From Pseudomonas antarctica (GTDB taxonomy: Bacteria > Pseudomonadota > Gammaproteobacteria > Pseudomonadales > Pseudomonadaceae), in contig NZ_UYXQ01000014.1 in the NCBI RefSeq assembly GCF_900624995.1, positions 1 through 64,000 on the forward strand: a DNA stretch of 64,000 nt, in the 5' to 3' direction. Made by a program: the position numbers and the translations under genes. Positions 8,607 through 18,257 of this stretch are shown in pieces (positions within the stretch are counted from its first letter, which is position 1; every line of letters starts with the position of its first letter). The notes under the pieces were generated by a model. The model did no database searches and had not been told where the DNA came from. It worked only from the letters and a program-made list of their open reading frames with translations.

Positions 8607-9398
8607 TCACGCGGCTTTGGGTTTGGGTGGGAACTTCGGCGCGTGCAGGCCCAGCTGCATACCGCGCTCGACCATGCCCATGATGTCTTCCTGCGCCACG
8701 TCGAACAGGCGCTTGAGCTCGGGCAAGACGAAATACAGCGGCTGCAGGATGTCGATGCGATACGGCGTGCGCATTGCTTCCAGCGGGTCGAAGGTTTGGT
8801 GCTCGGGCTCGTCCGACAGGCAGTACACGCTCTCCTTGGGCGACGACAGAATGCCGCCACCGTAGATGCGTCGACCTTGCGGCGTGTCCACCAAGCCAAA
8901 CTCGATGGTCATCCAGTACAGGCGCGCCAAGTACACGCGCTGTTCCTTGGTCGCGGCCAGGCCGAGCTTGCCATAGGTGTGGGTGAATTCGGCGAACCAC
9001 GGGTTGGTCAGCAGCGGGCAATGGCCGAAGATCTCGTGGAAAATATCCGGCTCTTGCAGGTAGTCCAATTCTTCGCGGGTACGAATAAAAGTCGCCACCG
9101 GAAACTGTTTGCTGGCGAGCAATTCGAAGAAGGTCTGGAAGGGGATCAGTGCGGGTACACGGGCGACTTGCCAGCCGGTGGTCTCGGCCAACACCTGGTT
9201 GATTTCGCCCAGTTGTGGAATGCGGTCCAGGGGCAGACCAAGCTTGTCGATGCCGTCCAGGTATTCCTGGCAGGCGCGACCTTCGATCACTTTCAACTGG
9301 CGCGTGATCAGGGTGTTCCATACCGCGTGTTCTTGCGGCGGGTAGTGGATAAAACCTTGCGCATCGGGCTCGCGGGCCACGTAGTGCGTCTGCTTCAT
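8607..9398 (-). CDS. phhA: phenylalanine 4-monooxygenase PhhA
   Basis: A 263-residue iron- and tetrahydropterin-dependent hydroxylase converting phenylalanine to tyrosine. The iron ligands are all present: His121 and His126 in 'DIFHEIFGHCPLL' and Glu166 in 'YWMTIEFGLV'. The protein is the short bacterial form with only the catalytic domain. A good Shine-Dalgarno sequence (AGGAGA on the minus strand) precedes the ATG at 9398. It is the first gene of phhABC and is divergent from phhR, whose product normally activates it; candidate TyrR-type boxes are in the shared 257-bp region. Confidence 0.95.
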   Translation of the reverse strand: MKQTHYVAREPDAQGFIHYPPQEHAVWNTLITRQLKVIEGRACQEYLDGIDKLGLPLDRIPQLGEINQVLAETTGWQVARVPALIPFQTFFELLASKQFPVATFIRTREELDYLQEPDIFHEIFGHCPLLTNPWFAEFTHTYGKLGLAATKEQRVYLARLYWMTIEFGLVDTPQGRRIYGGGILSSPKESVYCLSDEPEHQTFDPLEAMRTPYRIDILQPLYFVLPELKRLFDVAQEDIMGMVERGMQLGLHAPKFPPKPKAA

Positions 9399-9490
9399 AC
9401 GGCTCTCCTGCTAGGCATTCGTTCTTGTTATGTCCTGCGATGAACCTATTGATAACCCGGAAGGCGGCGGATTCCATCGGGCGTTGGCTT

Positions 9491-9535
9491 AGATTTGTAG
9501 GAAAACTTACTGAGATTTGTAAAGTATTCGTTACG
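9491..9535. promoter_or_regulatory. candidate PhhR (TyrR-type) binding sites between phhA and phhR
   Basis: TGTAAA-N6-GTTACG at 9518-9535 matches the TyrR box (TGTAA-N8-TTACA) at nine of ten core positions. A nonamer, AGATTTGTA, occurs twice (9491-9499 and 9513-9521), exactly 22 bases apart, or two helical turns, so two regulator dimers could sit on one face of the DNA. The location between the divergent phhA and phhR genes fits. Confidence 0.6.
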
Positions 9536-9655
9536 TTCGTGCGCCTCATCGGCGTCTTGGGCTGTGAAAAGCTCTCGCACTGTCACATAATCTTGACGAC
9601 TATCTGCGCCCAGCGGCAAAAAGACGCGGCGCCTCCCCACTTATTGGGCCTTTTC

Positions 9656-11218
9656 ATGCGTATTAAAGTGCACTGCCAGAACCGCATCGGCATCCTGCGG
9701 GACATTCTCAACCTGTTGGTGGAGTACGGCGTCAACGTCGCCAAGGGCGAGGTCGGCGGCGAGCATGGCAACGCGATTTACCTGTTTTGCCCGAACCTGG
9801 TGAACATGCAGTTTCAAGCGCTGCGTCCGCAATTCGAAGCGATTGCCGGGGTGTTTGGCGTTAAAAGGGTAGGGCTAATGCCCAGTGAGCGGCGGCATAT
9901 GGAACTCAATGCGCTGCTTGGAGCCCTGGAGTTTCCGGTGCTGTCCATCGACATGGGCGGCTCCATCGTCGCCGCCAACCGTGCGGCGGCGCAGTTGCTC
10001 GGGGTGCGCGTGGACGAGGTGCCGGGCATTCCGTTGTCACGTTATGCCGAGGACTTTGATTTGCCGGAGCTGGTGCGCGCGAGCAAGTCGCGGATCAACG
10101 GCTTGCGGGTCAAGGTCAAGGGCGACGTATTCCTGGCGGATATCGCGCCGCTGCAATCCTCCGAGCACGATGACAGCGAAGCCATGGCCGGCGCCGTGTT
10201 GACCCTGCACCGCGCCGACCGCGTGGGGGAGCGCATCTACAATGTGCGCAAGCAGGAACTGCGCGGCTTCGACAGTATCTTCCAGAGTTCCAAGGTGATG
10301 GCGGCGGTGGTACGCGAGGCGCGACGCATGGCGCCGTTGGATGCGCCTTTATTAATAGAAGGCGAAACCGGCACTGGCAAGGAGCTGTTGGCGCGTGCTT
10401 GTCACCTGGCCAGCCCGCGTGGGCAGTCGCCGCTGATGGCGCTCAATTGTGCAGGTTTACCCGAGTCGATGGCCGAGACTGAGTTGTTTGGCTATGGCCC
10501 CGGCGCATTTGAGGGCGCGCGGGCGGAAGGCAAATTGGGGCTGCTGGAGCTGACGGCGGGCGGTACGTTGTTTCTCGACGGTGTCGGGGAAATGAGCGCG
10601 CGCTTGCAGGTGAAATTGCTGCGCTTTCTGCAGGACGGGTGCTTTCGTCGGGTCGGCAGCGACGAAGAGGTGTATCTGGATGTGCGGGTGATCTGCGCAA
10701 CGCAGGTGGATTTGTCGGAGCTGTGCGCCCGTGGTGAGTTTCGCCAGGACCTTTATCACCGGCTCAATGTGCTGTCGCTGCATATACCACCGCTGCGCGA
10801 ATGCCTGGATGGGTTGGGGCCGTTGGTTGAGCACTTTCTGGATCAGGCCAGTCGGCAGATTGGCTGCCCGCTGCCCACGTTGGCACCGGCGGCGATGGAG
10901 CGGCTCAGCCACTATCACGGGCCGGGTAATGTGCGGCAGTTGGAAAACGTGCTGTTCCAGGCGGTGTCGTTGTGCGAGGGCGGCACGGTCAAGGCTGAGC
11001 ATATTCGGTTGCCGGATTATGGCGTGCGTCAGCCGCTTGGCGATTTTTCCCTGGAAGGTGGCTTGGAAGCGATCGTCGGTCGGTTCGAAAAGGCGGTGTT
11101 GGAGAGTCTGTATGCCGGGCACCCGAGCAGTCGGCAGTTAGGCAAGCGCCTAGGTGTGTCGCATACCACCATCGCGAATAAGCTGCGTGATTACGAAATT
11201 CTCAAGACCGATAAATAA
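9656..11218 (+). CDS. phhR: TyrR-type regulator PhhR
   Basis: A 520-residue aromatic-amino-acid regulator. Domains in order: ACT domain (1-75, 'NRIGILRDILNLLVEYGVNV'), PAS domain (about 80-190), AAA+ domain (about 205-430) with Walker A 'GETGTGKE', and a C-terminal HTH ('QLGKRLGVSHTTIANKL'). The loop that contacts sigma-54 in NtrC-type activators reads GAFEGA instead of GAFTGA, and the Walker B segment reads 'FLDGVGEM' rather than FLDExGE. Both fit a TyrR-like protein that does not work as an ordinary sigma-54 activator. The open frame starts at 9425, but the ATG at 9656 begins the ACT domain. It is divergent from phhABC. Confidence 0.92.
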   Translation: MRIKVHCQNRIGILRDILNLLVEYGVNVAKGEVGGEHGNAIYLFCPNLVNMQFQALRPQFEAIAGVFGVKRVGLMPSERRHMELNALLGALEFPVLSIDMGGSIVAANRAAAQLLGVRVDEVPGIPLSRYAEDFDLPELVRASKSRINGLRVKVKGDVFLADIAPLQSSEHDDSEAMAGAVLTLHRADRVGERIYNVRKQELRGFDSIFQSSKVMAAVVREARRMAPLDAPLLIEGETGTGKELLARACHLASPRGQSPLMALNCAGLPESMAETELFGYGPGAFEGARAEGKLGLLELTAGGTLFLDGVGEMSARLQVKLLRFLQDGCFRRVGSDEEVYLDVRVICATQVDLSELCARGEFRQDLYHRLNVLSLHIPPLRECLDGLGPLVEHFLDQASRQIGCPLPTLAPAAMERLSHYHGPGNVRQLENVLFQAVSLCEGGTVKAEHIRLPDYGVRQPLGDFSLEGGLEAIVGRFEKAVLESLYAGHPSSRQLGKRLGVSHTTIANKLRDYEILKTDK

Positions 11219-11286
11219 TCACAGACACACGGTTAAAACGCTCCCACCTTTGATCTTTGTCGCCCCTCAGACCACGGCTTGCCGCA

Positions 11287-11310
11287 GGCGGCAGTAGTCC
11301 GCCGTTTTTT
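11287..11310 (+). terminator. terminator after phhR
   Basis: GGCGG (11287-11291) and CCGCC (11299-11303) form a short stem with a 7-base loop, followed by G and six T residues (11305-11310). The position is 70 bases after the phhR stop and upstream of the flgF promoter. Confidence 0.55.
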
Positions 11311-11390
11311 CGACTCTCTTCTAAATTTGAAATCCCCCTGTCTGACCGCAAACCCCCGCCGCGCTTGGACTTTGTCCTCATTTAAAAAGT

Positions 11391-11405
11391 TGGTTCGCAA
11401 ATTGC
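11391..11405 (+). promoter_or_regulatory. sigma-54 promoter of flgF operon
   Basis: TGGTTCG-N4-ATTGC has the invariant GG (11392-11393) and GC (11404-11405) separated by exactly ten bases. It lies 58 bases before the flgF start. Class III flagellar operons such as flgFGHIJKL are RpoN/FleR dependent in P. aeruginosa. Confidence 0.7.
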
Positions 11406-11462
11406 TTAAGCCTCATCAGTACAGCGGTGGGCGGCAAGCGTCCGTCAGAAAGAGGATAGAGC

Positions 11463-12203
11463 GTGGACAAGTACCTTTATGTGGCAATGACCGGCGCCAG
11501 CCAGAATGCACTGGCGCAGAAGGCCCATGCCAACAATCTGGCGAACATTTCCACCAACGGCTTCCAGCGTGACCTGGAGCAGGCGCGGTCGATGCCGGTG
11601 TTTGGTGACAGCTTTCCGGCGCGGGCATTTGCCATGACCGAACGGCCGGCCACCGACTTCTCCCCGGGCGCCATGATCGAAACCGGTCGTGACCTCGATG
11701 TGGCCGTCAACGGCAACGGCTGGATCGCCGTGCAAACCCCTGATGGCAGCGAAGCCTACGTGCGCAGCGCCAGCATGAATGTCGACGCGCTGGGTGTGTT
11801 GCGCGCGGGCAACGGCATGCCCGTGATGGGCAACGGTGGCCCGATTGCCGTGCCGCCCCAGCAAAAAATCGAAGTGGGCTCCGACGGCACCATCAGCATT
11901 CGCGCCATGGGCGAAGGCCCAAGGGTGATGGCTGAAGTGGACCGCATCAAGATGGTCCAGCCAGACCTCAAGAACATGAATAAAGGCCTCGACGGCACCA
12001 TCCACACCAAGGATGGCAAACCGGCGCAGGCGGACGCGAGCGTCACGCTGACGTCGGGCTTCCTGCAGGCGAGCAACGTCAACGCCGTGGAAGAAATGAC
12101 CGCGGTGCTGTCGCTCTCCAAACAGTTCGAGCTGCACATCAAGATGATGAACAGCGCCAAAGAAGACGATCAGGCCATGACTCGCGTCATGCAGATGAGC
12201 TGA
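11463..12203 (+). CDS. flgF: flagellar proximal rod protein FlgF
   Basis: A 246-residue rod subunit exported by the flagellar type III apparatus. It shows the N-terminal axial motif 'ANNLANISTNGFQRD', a central domain with 'VNGNGWIAVQTPDG', and the C-terminal helix 'SNVNAVEEMTAVLSLSKQFELHIKM' used for polymerisation. The start is GTG, preceded by AGAGGATAGAGC. It is the first gene of flgFGHIJKL and is read from the sigma-54 promoter just upstream. Confidence 0.96.
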   Translation: MDKYLYVAMTGASQNALAQKAHANNLANISTNGFQRDLEQARSMPVFGDSFPARAFAMTERPATDFSPGAMIETGRDLDVAVNGNGWIAVQTPDGSEAYVRSASMNVDALGVLRAGNGMPVMGNGGPIAVPPQQKIEVGSDGTISIRAMGEGPRVMAEVDRIKMVQPDLKNMNKGLDGTIHTKDGKPAQADASVTLTSGFLQASNVNAVEEMTAVLSLSKQFELHIKMMNSAKEDDQAMTRVMQMS

Positions 12204-12263
12204 TTGACCAAAGACTAATTTTGCAGCACAGCGCCAACAAACAGGCGCACGAAGGAGAACACT

Positions 12264-13049
12264 ATGCTTCCGGCTCTATGGGTTGCCAAAACAGGTTTGT
12301 CCGCCCAGGACACCAACCTGACCACCATTTCCAACAACTTGGCGAACGTATCGACCACGGGTTTCAAACGTGACCGTGCCGAGTTCCAGGACTTGCTCTA
12401 TCAGATCAAGAAGCAGCCGGGCGCCCAGTCGACCCAGGACAGCGAACTGCCGTCGGGCCTGCAATTGGGTACCGGTGTGCAGATCGTCGGCACCCAGAAG
12501 AACTTCAGCGCCGGTAACCTTCAGCAAACCGGCCAGCCGTTGGACATGGCCATCAACGGCCGTGGTTTCTTCCAGATCCTGCAGCCGGATGGGACCACGT
12601 CCTACACCCGCGACGGTACGTTTCACCTCGACTCCAACGGCCAGATCGTCACAGCCAACGGTTTCGCCCTGGAGCCAGCTGTCGTCGTGCCTGCGGATGC
12701 CAAGACCTTCACCGTCGGTAACGACGGCACCGTGTCGATCACCGTGGCCGGCAACCCGGCGTCGCAAGTGATCGGCAACCTGCAAACCGCCGACTTCATC
12801 AACCCGGCCGGCTTGCAGGCCATGGGTAACAACCTGTTCCTGGAAACCGCCTCCAGCGGCGCGCCGCAAATCGGCACCCCTGGCCTGAACGGTTTCGGCA
12901 CTACCCTGCAAAGCACCCTGGAAACCTCCAACGTGAGCACCGTGGAGGAGATGGTCAACATGATCACCACCCAGCGCGCCTACGAGATGAACTCCAAGGT
13001 GATTTCCACCGCCGACCAGATGCTTTCGTTCGTAACGCAGAATCTGTAA
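12264..13049 (+). CDS. flgG: flagellar distal rod protein FlgG
   Basis: A 261-residue subunit of the distal rod, the drive shaft crossing the periplasm and outer membrane. The N-terminal 'TTISNNLANVSTTGFKRDRAEF' is the classic flagellar rod signature, the centre has 'DMAINGRGFFQILQPDG', and the C-terminus 'SNVSTVEEMVNMITTQRAYEMNSK' is the matching coiled region. AGGAGA precedes the ATG. The 60-base gap after flgF and 53-base gap before flgH are ordinary within the operon. Confidence 0.97.
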   Translation: MLPALWVAKTGLSAQDTNLTTISNNLANVSTTGFKRDRAEFQDLLYQIKKQPGAQSTQDSELPSGLQLGTGVQIVGTQKNFSAGNLQQTGQPLDMAINGRGFFQILQPDGTTSYTRDGTFHLDSNGQIVTANGFALEPAVVVPADAKTFTVGNDGTVSITVAGNPASQVIGNLQTADFINPAGLQAMGNNLFLETASSGAPQIGTPGLNGFGTTLQSTLETSNVSTVEEMVNMITTQRAYEMNSKVISTADQMLSFVTQNL

Positions 13050-13102
13050 TCAAGTCTATGGGGCGCCGTTGACGGCGCCTGCAACACCGTGAGGTAAGGG
13101 TC

Positions 13103-13798
13103 ATGAATCGCTATGTTTCTGTTCTGGCATTGAGTGGGATCGCCGTGCTCGCGGGCTGTGTCGCCCCGACGCCAAAACCCAATGACCCGTACTACGCGCC
13201 GGTGTTGCCACGCACGCCGCTGCCGGCGGCAGCCAACAATGGCTCGATCTACCAGGCTGGTTTCGAACAGAACCTGTACAGCGACCGCAAGGCGTTCCGC
13301 GTGGGTGACATCATCACCATCACCCTGAACGAGAAGACCCAGGCCAGCAAAAACGCCAACTCGCAGGTGGGCAAAACCAGCACCAACAGCATTGGTCTGA
13401 CCTCGTTGTTTGGTGCCGTGCCGAACACCAATAACCCGCTGGGCAATGGCGATCTGAGCCTTAACGCCGGGTACAGCGGTAACCGCGCCACCAACGGCAA
13501 AAGCGCCGCGGGGCAGGGCAACAGCCTCACCGGTTCGATCACCGTGACCGTCGCAGATGTGTTGCCAAACGGCATCATCGCCATCCGTGGCGAAAAGTGG
13601 ATGACCCTCAACACCGGTGACGAGTTGGTGCGAATTGCCGGGATGGTGCGTGCCGATGACATTGCCACAGACAACACGGTGTCTTCGACGCGGATTGCCG
13701 ATGCACGCATTACCTACTCGGGTACGGGTTCGTTTGCTGATGCGAGTCAGCCGGGCTGGTTCGACCGTTTCTTCCTTAGCCCGCTGTTCCCTTTCTAG
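13103..13798 (+). CDS. flgH: flagellar L-ring lipoprotein FlgH
   Basis: A 231-residue outer-membrane lipoprotein forming the L ring around the rod. The signal peptide ends in the lipobox L-A-G-C with Cys19 as the lipidation site. Family blocks include '[28 protein letters not shown]', '[21 protein letters not shown]' and the C-terminal '[20 protein letters not shown]'. It directly abuts flgI, with its TAG stop next to the flgI GTG. Confidence 0.97.
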   Translation: MNRYVSVLALSGIAVLAGCVAPTPKPNDPYYAPVLPRTPLPAAANNGSIYQAGFEQNLYSDRKAFRVGDIITITLNEKTQASKNANSQVGKTSTNSIGLTSLFGAVPNTNNPLGNGDLSLNAGYSGNRATNGKSAAGQGNSLTGSITVTVADVLPNGIIAIRGEKWMTLNTGDELVRIAGMVRADDIATDNTVSSTRIADARITYSGTGSFADASQPGWFDRFFLSPLFPF

Positions 13799-14914
13799 GT
13801 GACCACTTTGAAACTCAAACAGCTGATGGCTGCCGCGTTATTGCTGGCCTTGAGTGCAGGGGCTCACGCCGAGCGGTTGAAAGACATCGCCAGTATTTCC
13901 GGCGTGCGCTCCAACCAGTTGATCGGCTACGGCTTGGTGGTGGGGCTCAACGGTACGGGTGACCAGACCACCCAGACCCCGTTCACCCTGCAGACCTTCA
14001 ACAACATGCTCTCTCAGTTTGGCATCAAGGTGCCGGCGGGTTCGGGCAACGTGCAGCTGAAAAACGTTGCCGCCGTGTCGATCAGTGCCGACCTGCCAGC
14101 GTTCGCCAAGCCGGGGCAGGTGGTTGATATCACCGTCTCGTCCATTGGCAACTCGAAAAGCCTGCGCGGCGGTACCTTGCTGATGACGCCGCTCAAAGGT
14201 ATCGACGGTAACGTCTACGCCATTGCCCAGGGCAACCTGGTGGTGGGTGGTTTTGATGCTGAGGGCCGTGATGGTTCGAAGATCACCGTCAACGTGCCAT
14301 CGGCCGGCCGGATTCCCGGTGGTGCCTCGGTGGAGCGCACGGTGCCCAGCGGCTTCAACCAGGGCAACAGCCTGACCCTGAACCTCAACCGTTCGGACTT
14401 CACCACCGCCAAGCGCGTGGTCGACAAGATCAATGAGCTGCTCGGCCCGGGCGTGGCCCAGGCCATTGATGGCGGTTCGGTTCGCGTCACAGCACCGCTG
14501 GACCCAAGCCAGCGTGTCGACTACCTGTCGTTGCTCGAAAACCTTGAGGTCGACCCGGGCCAGGCGGTGGCCAAGGTCATTATCAATTCGCGTACCGGCA
14601 CCATCGTGATCGGTCAGAACGTCAAGGTGTCGCCGGCGGCAGTGACCCACGGCAGCCTGACCGTGACCATCACCGAAGACCCGATCGTCAGCCAGCCTGG
14701 GCCGTTGTCCAATGGCCAGACCGCCGTGGTGCCGCGTTCGCGGGTGAATGCCCAGCAAGAAGCCAAGCCGATGTTCAAGTTCGGCCCCGGCACCACCCTG
14801 GACGAGATTGTCCGCGCGGTGAACCAGGTGGGCGCAGCGCCCGGCGACTTGATGGCGATCCTTGAAGCTCTGAAACAGGCCGGCGCCTTGCAAGCCGACC
14901 TGATCGTGATCTGA
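13799..14914 (+). CDS. flgI: flagellar P-ring protein FlgI
   Basis: A 371-residue periplasmic protein that assembles the P ring at the peptidoglycan. The Sec signal peptide ends at about residue 24 (A-H-A before Glu25). Mature-protein landmarks are '[25 protein letters not shown]', '[10 protein letters not shown]' and '[20 protein letters not shown]'. A GTG at 13799 sits directly against the flgH stop; a TTG three codons on (13808) would also leave a complete signal peptide. The assembly chaperone FlgA is not encoded in this window. Confidence 0.97.
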   Translation: MTTLKLKQLMAAALLLALSAGAHAERLKDIASISGVRSNQLIGYGLVVGLNGTGDQTTQTPFTLQTFNNMLSQFGIKVPAGSGNVQLKNVAAVSISADLPAFAKPGQVVDITVSSIGNSKSLRGGTLLMTPLKGIDGNVYAIAQGNLVVGGFDAEGRDGSKITVNVPSAGRIPGGASVERTVPSGFNQGNSLTLNLNRSDFTTAKRVVDKINELLGPGVAQAIDGGSVRVTAPLDPSQRVDYLSLLENLEVDPGQAVAKVIINSRTGTIVIGQNVKVSPAAVTHGSLTVTITEDPIVSQPGPLSNGQTAVVPRSRVNAQQEAKPMFKFGPGTTLDEIVRAVNQVGAAPGDLMAILEALKQAGALQADLIVI

Positions 14915-14918
14915 GGTC

Positions 14919-16187
14919 ATGGCCATGGATATGCGCAAGAGCGGGATCAGCAGCACAGCGGACTCGGGCTCTTACTCCGACCTGAACCGGCTTAACCAGC
15001 TCAAGGTCGGCGCCGACAAGAACAGTGACGGCAACATGCGCAAAGTGGCGCAGGAGTTCGAGTCGCTGTTTTTGAGCGAGATGCTCAAGTCCATGCGCTC
15101 GGCCACCGAAGCGCTGGGCAAGGACAACCCGCTGAATACCCCGGCCGCCAAGCAGTACCAGGAAATGTATGACCAGCAGCTCGCGGTCTCGATGTCCCGC
15201 GAGGGCGGCGGTATCGGCCTGGCTGACGTGCTGATGCGCCAGATGCAAAAGAACAAACCGGTGGACGCCCAGGCGGCCACGTTGCAGGGCCCGGAGGCGG
15301 CGCAAGCGCCCGCGAAGAAAGTCGATGTGCCGACTGAAATTGCAGCGGGCACTAAAGCAGAAGGGCCGTTGGGCCGCTCCAATGGTCAGCGCCCGCTGTG
15401 GGCTTACCGCGTGGCGGTGCCTGAAGGCGCCAGTGCCCACACCAACGATATGGAGCTGATGAACCAGCGCCGTATCGCGTTACCGAGCAAGCTGACGGAC
15501 CGTCTGTTGGCCGGCATCGTGCCCAACGCACCGGTTGCCATCGATGCCAAAAACGCGCCGTTGCGCAATAGCGCCGCCGCCGACAACGTGATCAGCAGCG
15601 CCGCGCGTAGCTTCGCCGTGCCCAGTGGGCGCATGCAGGTGTATGGCCGCGCCATCGCCCAGCCACCGCTGGCGCCGGCGAAGAAAGCCTTCAGCTCGCA
15701 GGATGAATTTGTCGCCACCATGCTGCCGATGGCCAAGGCCGCCGCCGCGCGTATCGGCGTCGACCCCAAGTACCTGGTGGCCCAGGCCGCCCTGGAAACC
15801 GGTTGGGGTAAATCGGTGATGCGCGCCGAAGACGGCAGCAGCAGCCACAACCTGTTCGGCATCAAGGCCGGGCAGAGTTGGCAAGGCGGCCAGGCGCGCG
15901 CGATCACCAGCGAGTTTCGTGATGGGGCGATGGTCAAGGAGACGGCACACTTCCGCTCCTATAACTCCTATCAGGACAGCTTCCACGACCTCGTGACATT
16001 GCTGCAAAGCAATGATCGCTATAAAGAAGTTGTGAAATCAGCCGACAACCCGGAACAGTTTGTACGCGAGTTGCAAAAAGCCGGATATGCAACCGACCCG
16101 GACTACGCCAGCAAGATTTCGCAGATCGCCAAAACGATGAACAGTTACCAGAACTACGCTGCCGCGGGCGCATCCACTCATTTATAA
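14919..16187 (+). CDS. flgJ: rod-cap and peptidoglycan hydrolase FlgJ
   Basis: A 422-residue two-domain protein. The N-terminal ~110 residues are the rod-capping domain ('KVAQEFESLFLSEMLKSMRSAT', 'AKQYQEMYDQQLAVSMS'). The C-terminal half (from about residue 265) is a glucosaminidase domain with the catalytic Glu293 in 'AALETGWGKSVM' and 'SHNLFGIKAG'. It opens a hole in the cell wall for the growing rod. A long linker of about 150 residues joins the domains, which makes it longer than the enterobacterial protein. Starts at 14919 and 14925 are both possible. Confidence 0.96.
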   Translation: MAMDMRKSGISSTADSGSYSDLNRLNQLKVGADKNSDGNMRKVAQEFESLFLSEMLKSMRSATEALGKDNPLNTPAAKQYQEMYDQQLAVSMSREGGGIGLADVLMRQMQKNKPVDAQAATLQGPEAAQAPAKKVDVPTEIAAGTKAEGPLGRSNGQRPLWAYRVAVPEGASAHTNDMELMNQRRIALPSKLTDRLLAGIVPNAPVAIDAKNAPLRNSAAADNVISSAARSFAVPSGRMQVYGRAIAQPPLAPAKKAFSSQDEFVATMLPMAKAAAARIGVDPKYLVAQAALETGWGKSVMRAEDGSSSHNLFGIKAGQSWQGGQARAITSEFRDGAMVKETAHFRSYNSYQDSFHDLVTLLQSNDRYKEVVKSADNPEQFVRELQKAGYATDPDYASKISQIAKTMNSYQNYAAAGASTHL

Positions 16188-16197
16188 GGTTTGAATC

Positions 16198-18243
16198 ATG
16201 AGTTTGCTCAATATCGGGATGTCGGGGCTTAACGCCGCTCAAGGATCGTTGTCGGTCCTGAGTAACAACATCGCCAACGCCAACACCCAGGGGTACTCGC
16301 GCCAGCAGACGACTCAGAATGCCAGCGCTTCGAACCCGTACGGAGGCGTATTTATTGGCAGCGGCACAACCCTGGCGGATGTGCGCCGGGTGTATAACGA
16401 GTTCCTGGATGCGGCCTACCAGAACAGCACCTCGCTCAATAACGATGCCAAGGCTTACTCAAGCCAGGCGAGTGCGATTGATAAGACCCTGTCGGACAAG
16501 ACCACCGGCATGTCCTCGGTGTTAAGTGCGTTCTTCGCCGCTGTACAGACCTCGGCGGCCAACCCCAGTGACGTGTCCGCCCGGCAAGTGCTGTTGACCA
16601 GTGCGCAGACCCTGAGCAACCGTTTCAACTCGATCTCCAACCAATTGAACCAGCAAAAAGAGTCGATCAACGGCCAGTTGAGCACCATGAGCGATCAGGT
16701 CAACAAACTGACCTCCTCGATTGCCTTGCTCAACAAGCAGATCACTCAGGCCCAGGGTTCAAGCAACAGCGCCCCGGCCAACCTGCTGGATGCCCGTAAC
16801 GAAGCCGTGCGCTCGCTCAATGAGTTGGTCGGCGTTACCGCCAGCGAAAAGAATGGCGTATTCAGCGTCAGTACCGGCAGTGGCCAGTCGCTGGTGCTGG
16901 GTGATCAGTCCAACACTATTTCGGCAGTGCCGAGCGCCAGCGACCCGAGCCAGTACACCATCCAGCTCAACGCTGGCGGCGGTACGTCGATCGATCTGGG
17001 TAACGTCATCAGTGGCGGCAGCATCGGCGGTCTGCTGCGTTATCGCAGTGACGCGTTGATGCCGGCCATCAATGACCTGGGGCGTATCGCGATTGCCACT
17101 GCCGACACCGTCAACAGTCAACTGGGTCAGGGCCTGGACTTGAACGGTGACTTCGGCTCGTCGTTGTTCAAGGACATCAACAGCGCGGCGGCGATTGCCC
17201 AGCGTAGCGTGGGTGCAGCGGGCAACAGCAGCGGTTCCGGCAACCTGAACGTGAGCATCCAAGACAGCAGCAAGCTGTCGACCTACGACTATAAAGTCAC
17301 CTTCACCAGTGGCAACAATTACACCGTGATGCGTTCCGACGGTAAAGCCATGGGCGCGTTCGACACGACCACCACGCCGCCGCCAGTGATTGACGGATTC
17401 ACCTTGGCCTTAGACGGCAAGGGACCGATCGCCGCCGGCGACAGCTTCAAAGTCAGCCCGACCGCCAACGGTGCGGCCAACATCGGTACCGACCTGAAGG
17501 ACGCAAATAAAATCGCATTCGCCGGGCCGTTGCTGGGCGAGGGCAGCAAGACCAACCAAGGCACTGGCACCTTTACGCCGCCGACCTTGAGCGTGCCTAT
17601 CGACATTCACGGTGGCGCGGATACCGCTCAATTGCGTACTGGGATTGAACACTCGATGCCAGTGAAGATGGTGTTCGGTAAGCCAGCCGCTGATGGCACC
17701 CAGGCTTACACGCTCAATGACTCCCAGGGCAACCCGATTGGCAACGGCACTATCGTGCCGGGCCAGAGCAACAAAATCACCGTCGACGTGCCAATGCGCG
17801 ACGCCAACGGCGCACTGCTGGTGCCGGCCAAGAGCTTCAAGTTTGATACGACCGTGGGCGGCTCGCCGGCCGATGGCGACAGCACCACGTTCTCTTTCAA
17901 CGCTTCGGGCAAGTCGGACAACCGCAATGCTCAAGCGCTGCTGGACTTGCAGACCAAAGCCACAGTTGGTCTGTCGGACGGCAGCGGCGGCGGTGTGAGC
18001 TTGGTCGCGGCCAACAGCCGCCTGGTCTCCACGGTGGGTGCCAAGGCCGCGTCGGCGATTACCGACACCACTGCCACCGGTGCGCTGCTCAAGGCCAACC
18101 AGGACGCGCGTAACTCGGTGTCCCAGGTCAACCTGGATGAAGAGGCGGGCGACATGATCAAGTTCCAGCAGTACTACACCGCGTCGTCGCAGATCATCAA
18201 GGCTGCGCAAGAAACCTTCAGCACGCTGATCAATAGTCTTTAA
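16198..18243 (+). CDS. flgK: hook-filament junction protein FlgK (HAP1)
   Basis: A 681-residue junction protein joining hook and filament. The N-terminus carries 'LSNNIANANTQGYSRQ', shared by axial proteins; a coiled stretch near residues 130-190 follows, and the C-terminus has 'VNLDEEAGDMIKFQQYYTASSQIIKAAQ'. The large central region is variable, as in other pseudomonads. It follows flgJ by 10 bases and precedes flgL by 14. Confidence 0.96.
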   Translation: MSLLNIGMSGLNAAQGSLSVLSNNIANANTQGYSRQQTTQNASASNPYGGVFIGSGTTLADVRRVYNEFLDAAYQNSTSLNNDAKAYSSQASAIDKTLSDKTTGMSSVLSAFFAAVQTSAANPSDVSARQVLLTSAQTLSNRFNSISNQLNQQKESINGQLSTMSDQVNKLTSSIALLNKQITQAQGSSNSAPANLLDARNEAVRSLNELVGVTASEKNGVFSVSTGSGQSLVLGDQSNTISAVPSASDPSQYTIQLNAGGGTSIDLGNVISGGSIGGLLRYRSDALMPAINDLGRIAIATADTVNSQLGQGLDLNGDFGSSLFKDINSAAAIAQRSVGAAGNSSGSGNLNVSIQDSSKLSTYDYKVTFTSGNNYTVMRSDGKAMGAFDTTTTPPPVIDGFTLALDGKGPIAAGDSFKVSPTANGAANIGTDLKDANKIAFAGPLLGEGSKTNQGTGTFTPPTLSVPIDIHGGADTAQLRTGIEHSMPVKMVFGKPAADGTQAYTLNDSQGNPIGNGTIVPGQSNKITVDVPMRDANGALLVPAKSFKFDTTVGGSPADGDSTTFSFNASGKSDNRNAQALLDLQTKATVGLSDGSGGGVSLVAANSRLVSTVGAKAASAITDTTATGALLKANQDARNSVSQVNLDEEAGDMIKFQQYYTASSQIIKAAQETFSTLINSL

Positions 18244-18257
18244 GGGAGCCTGGGACG

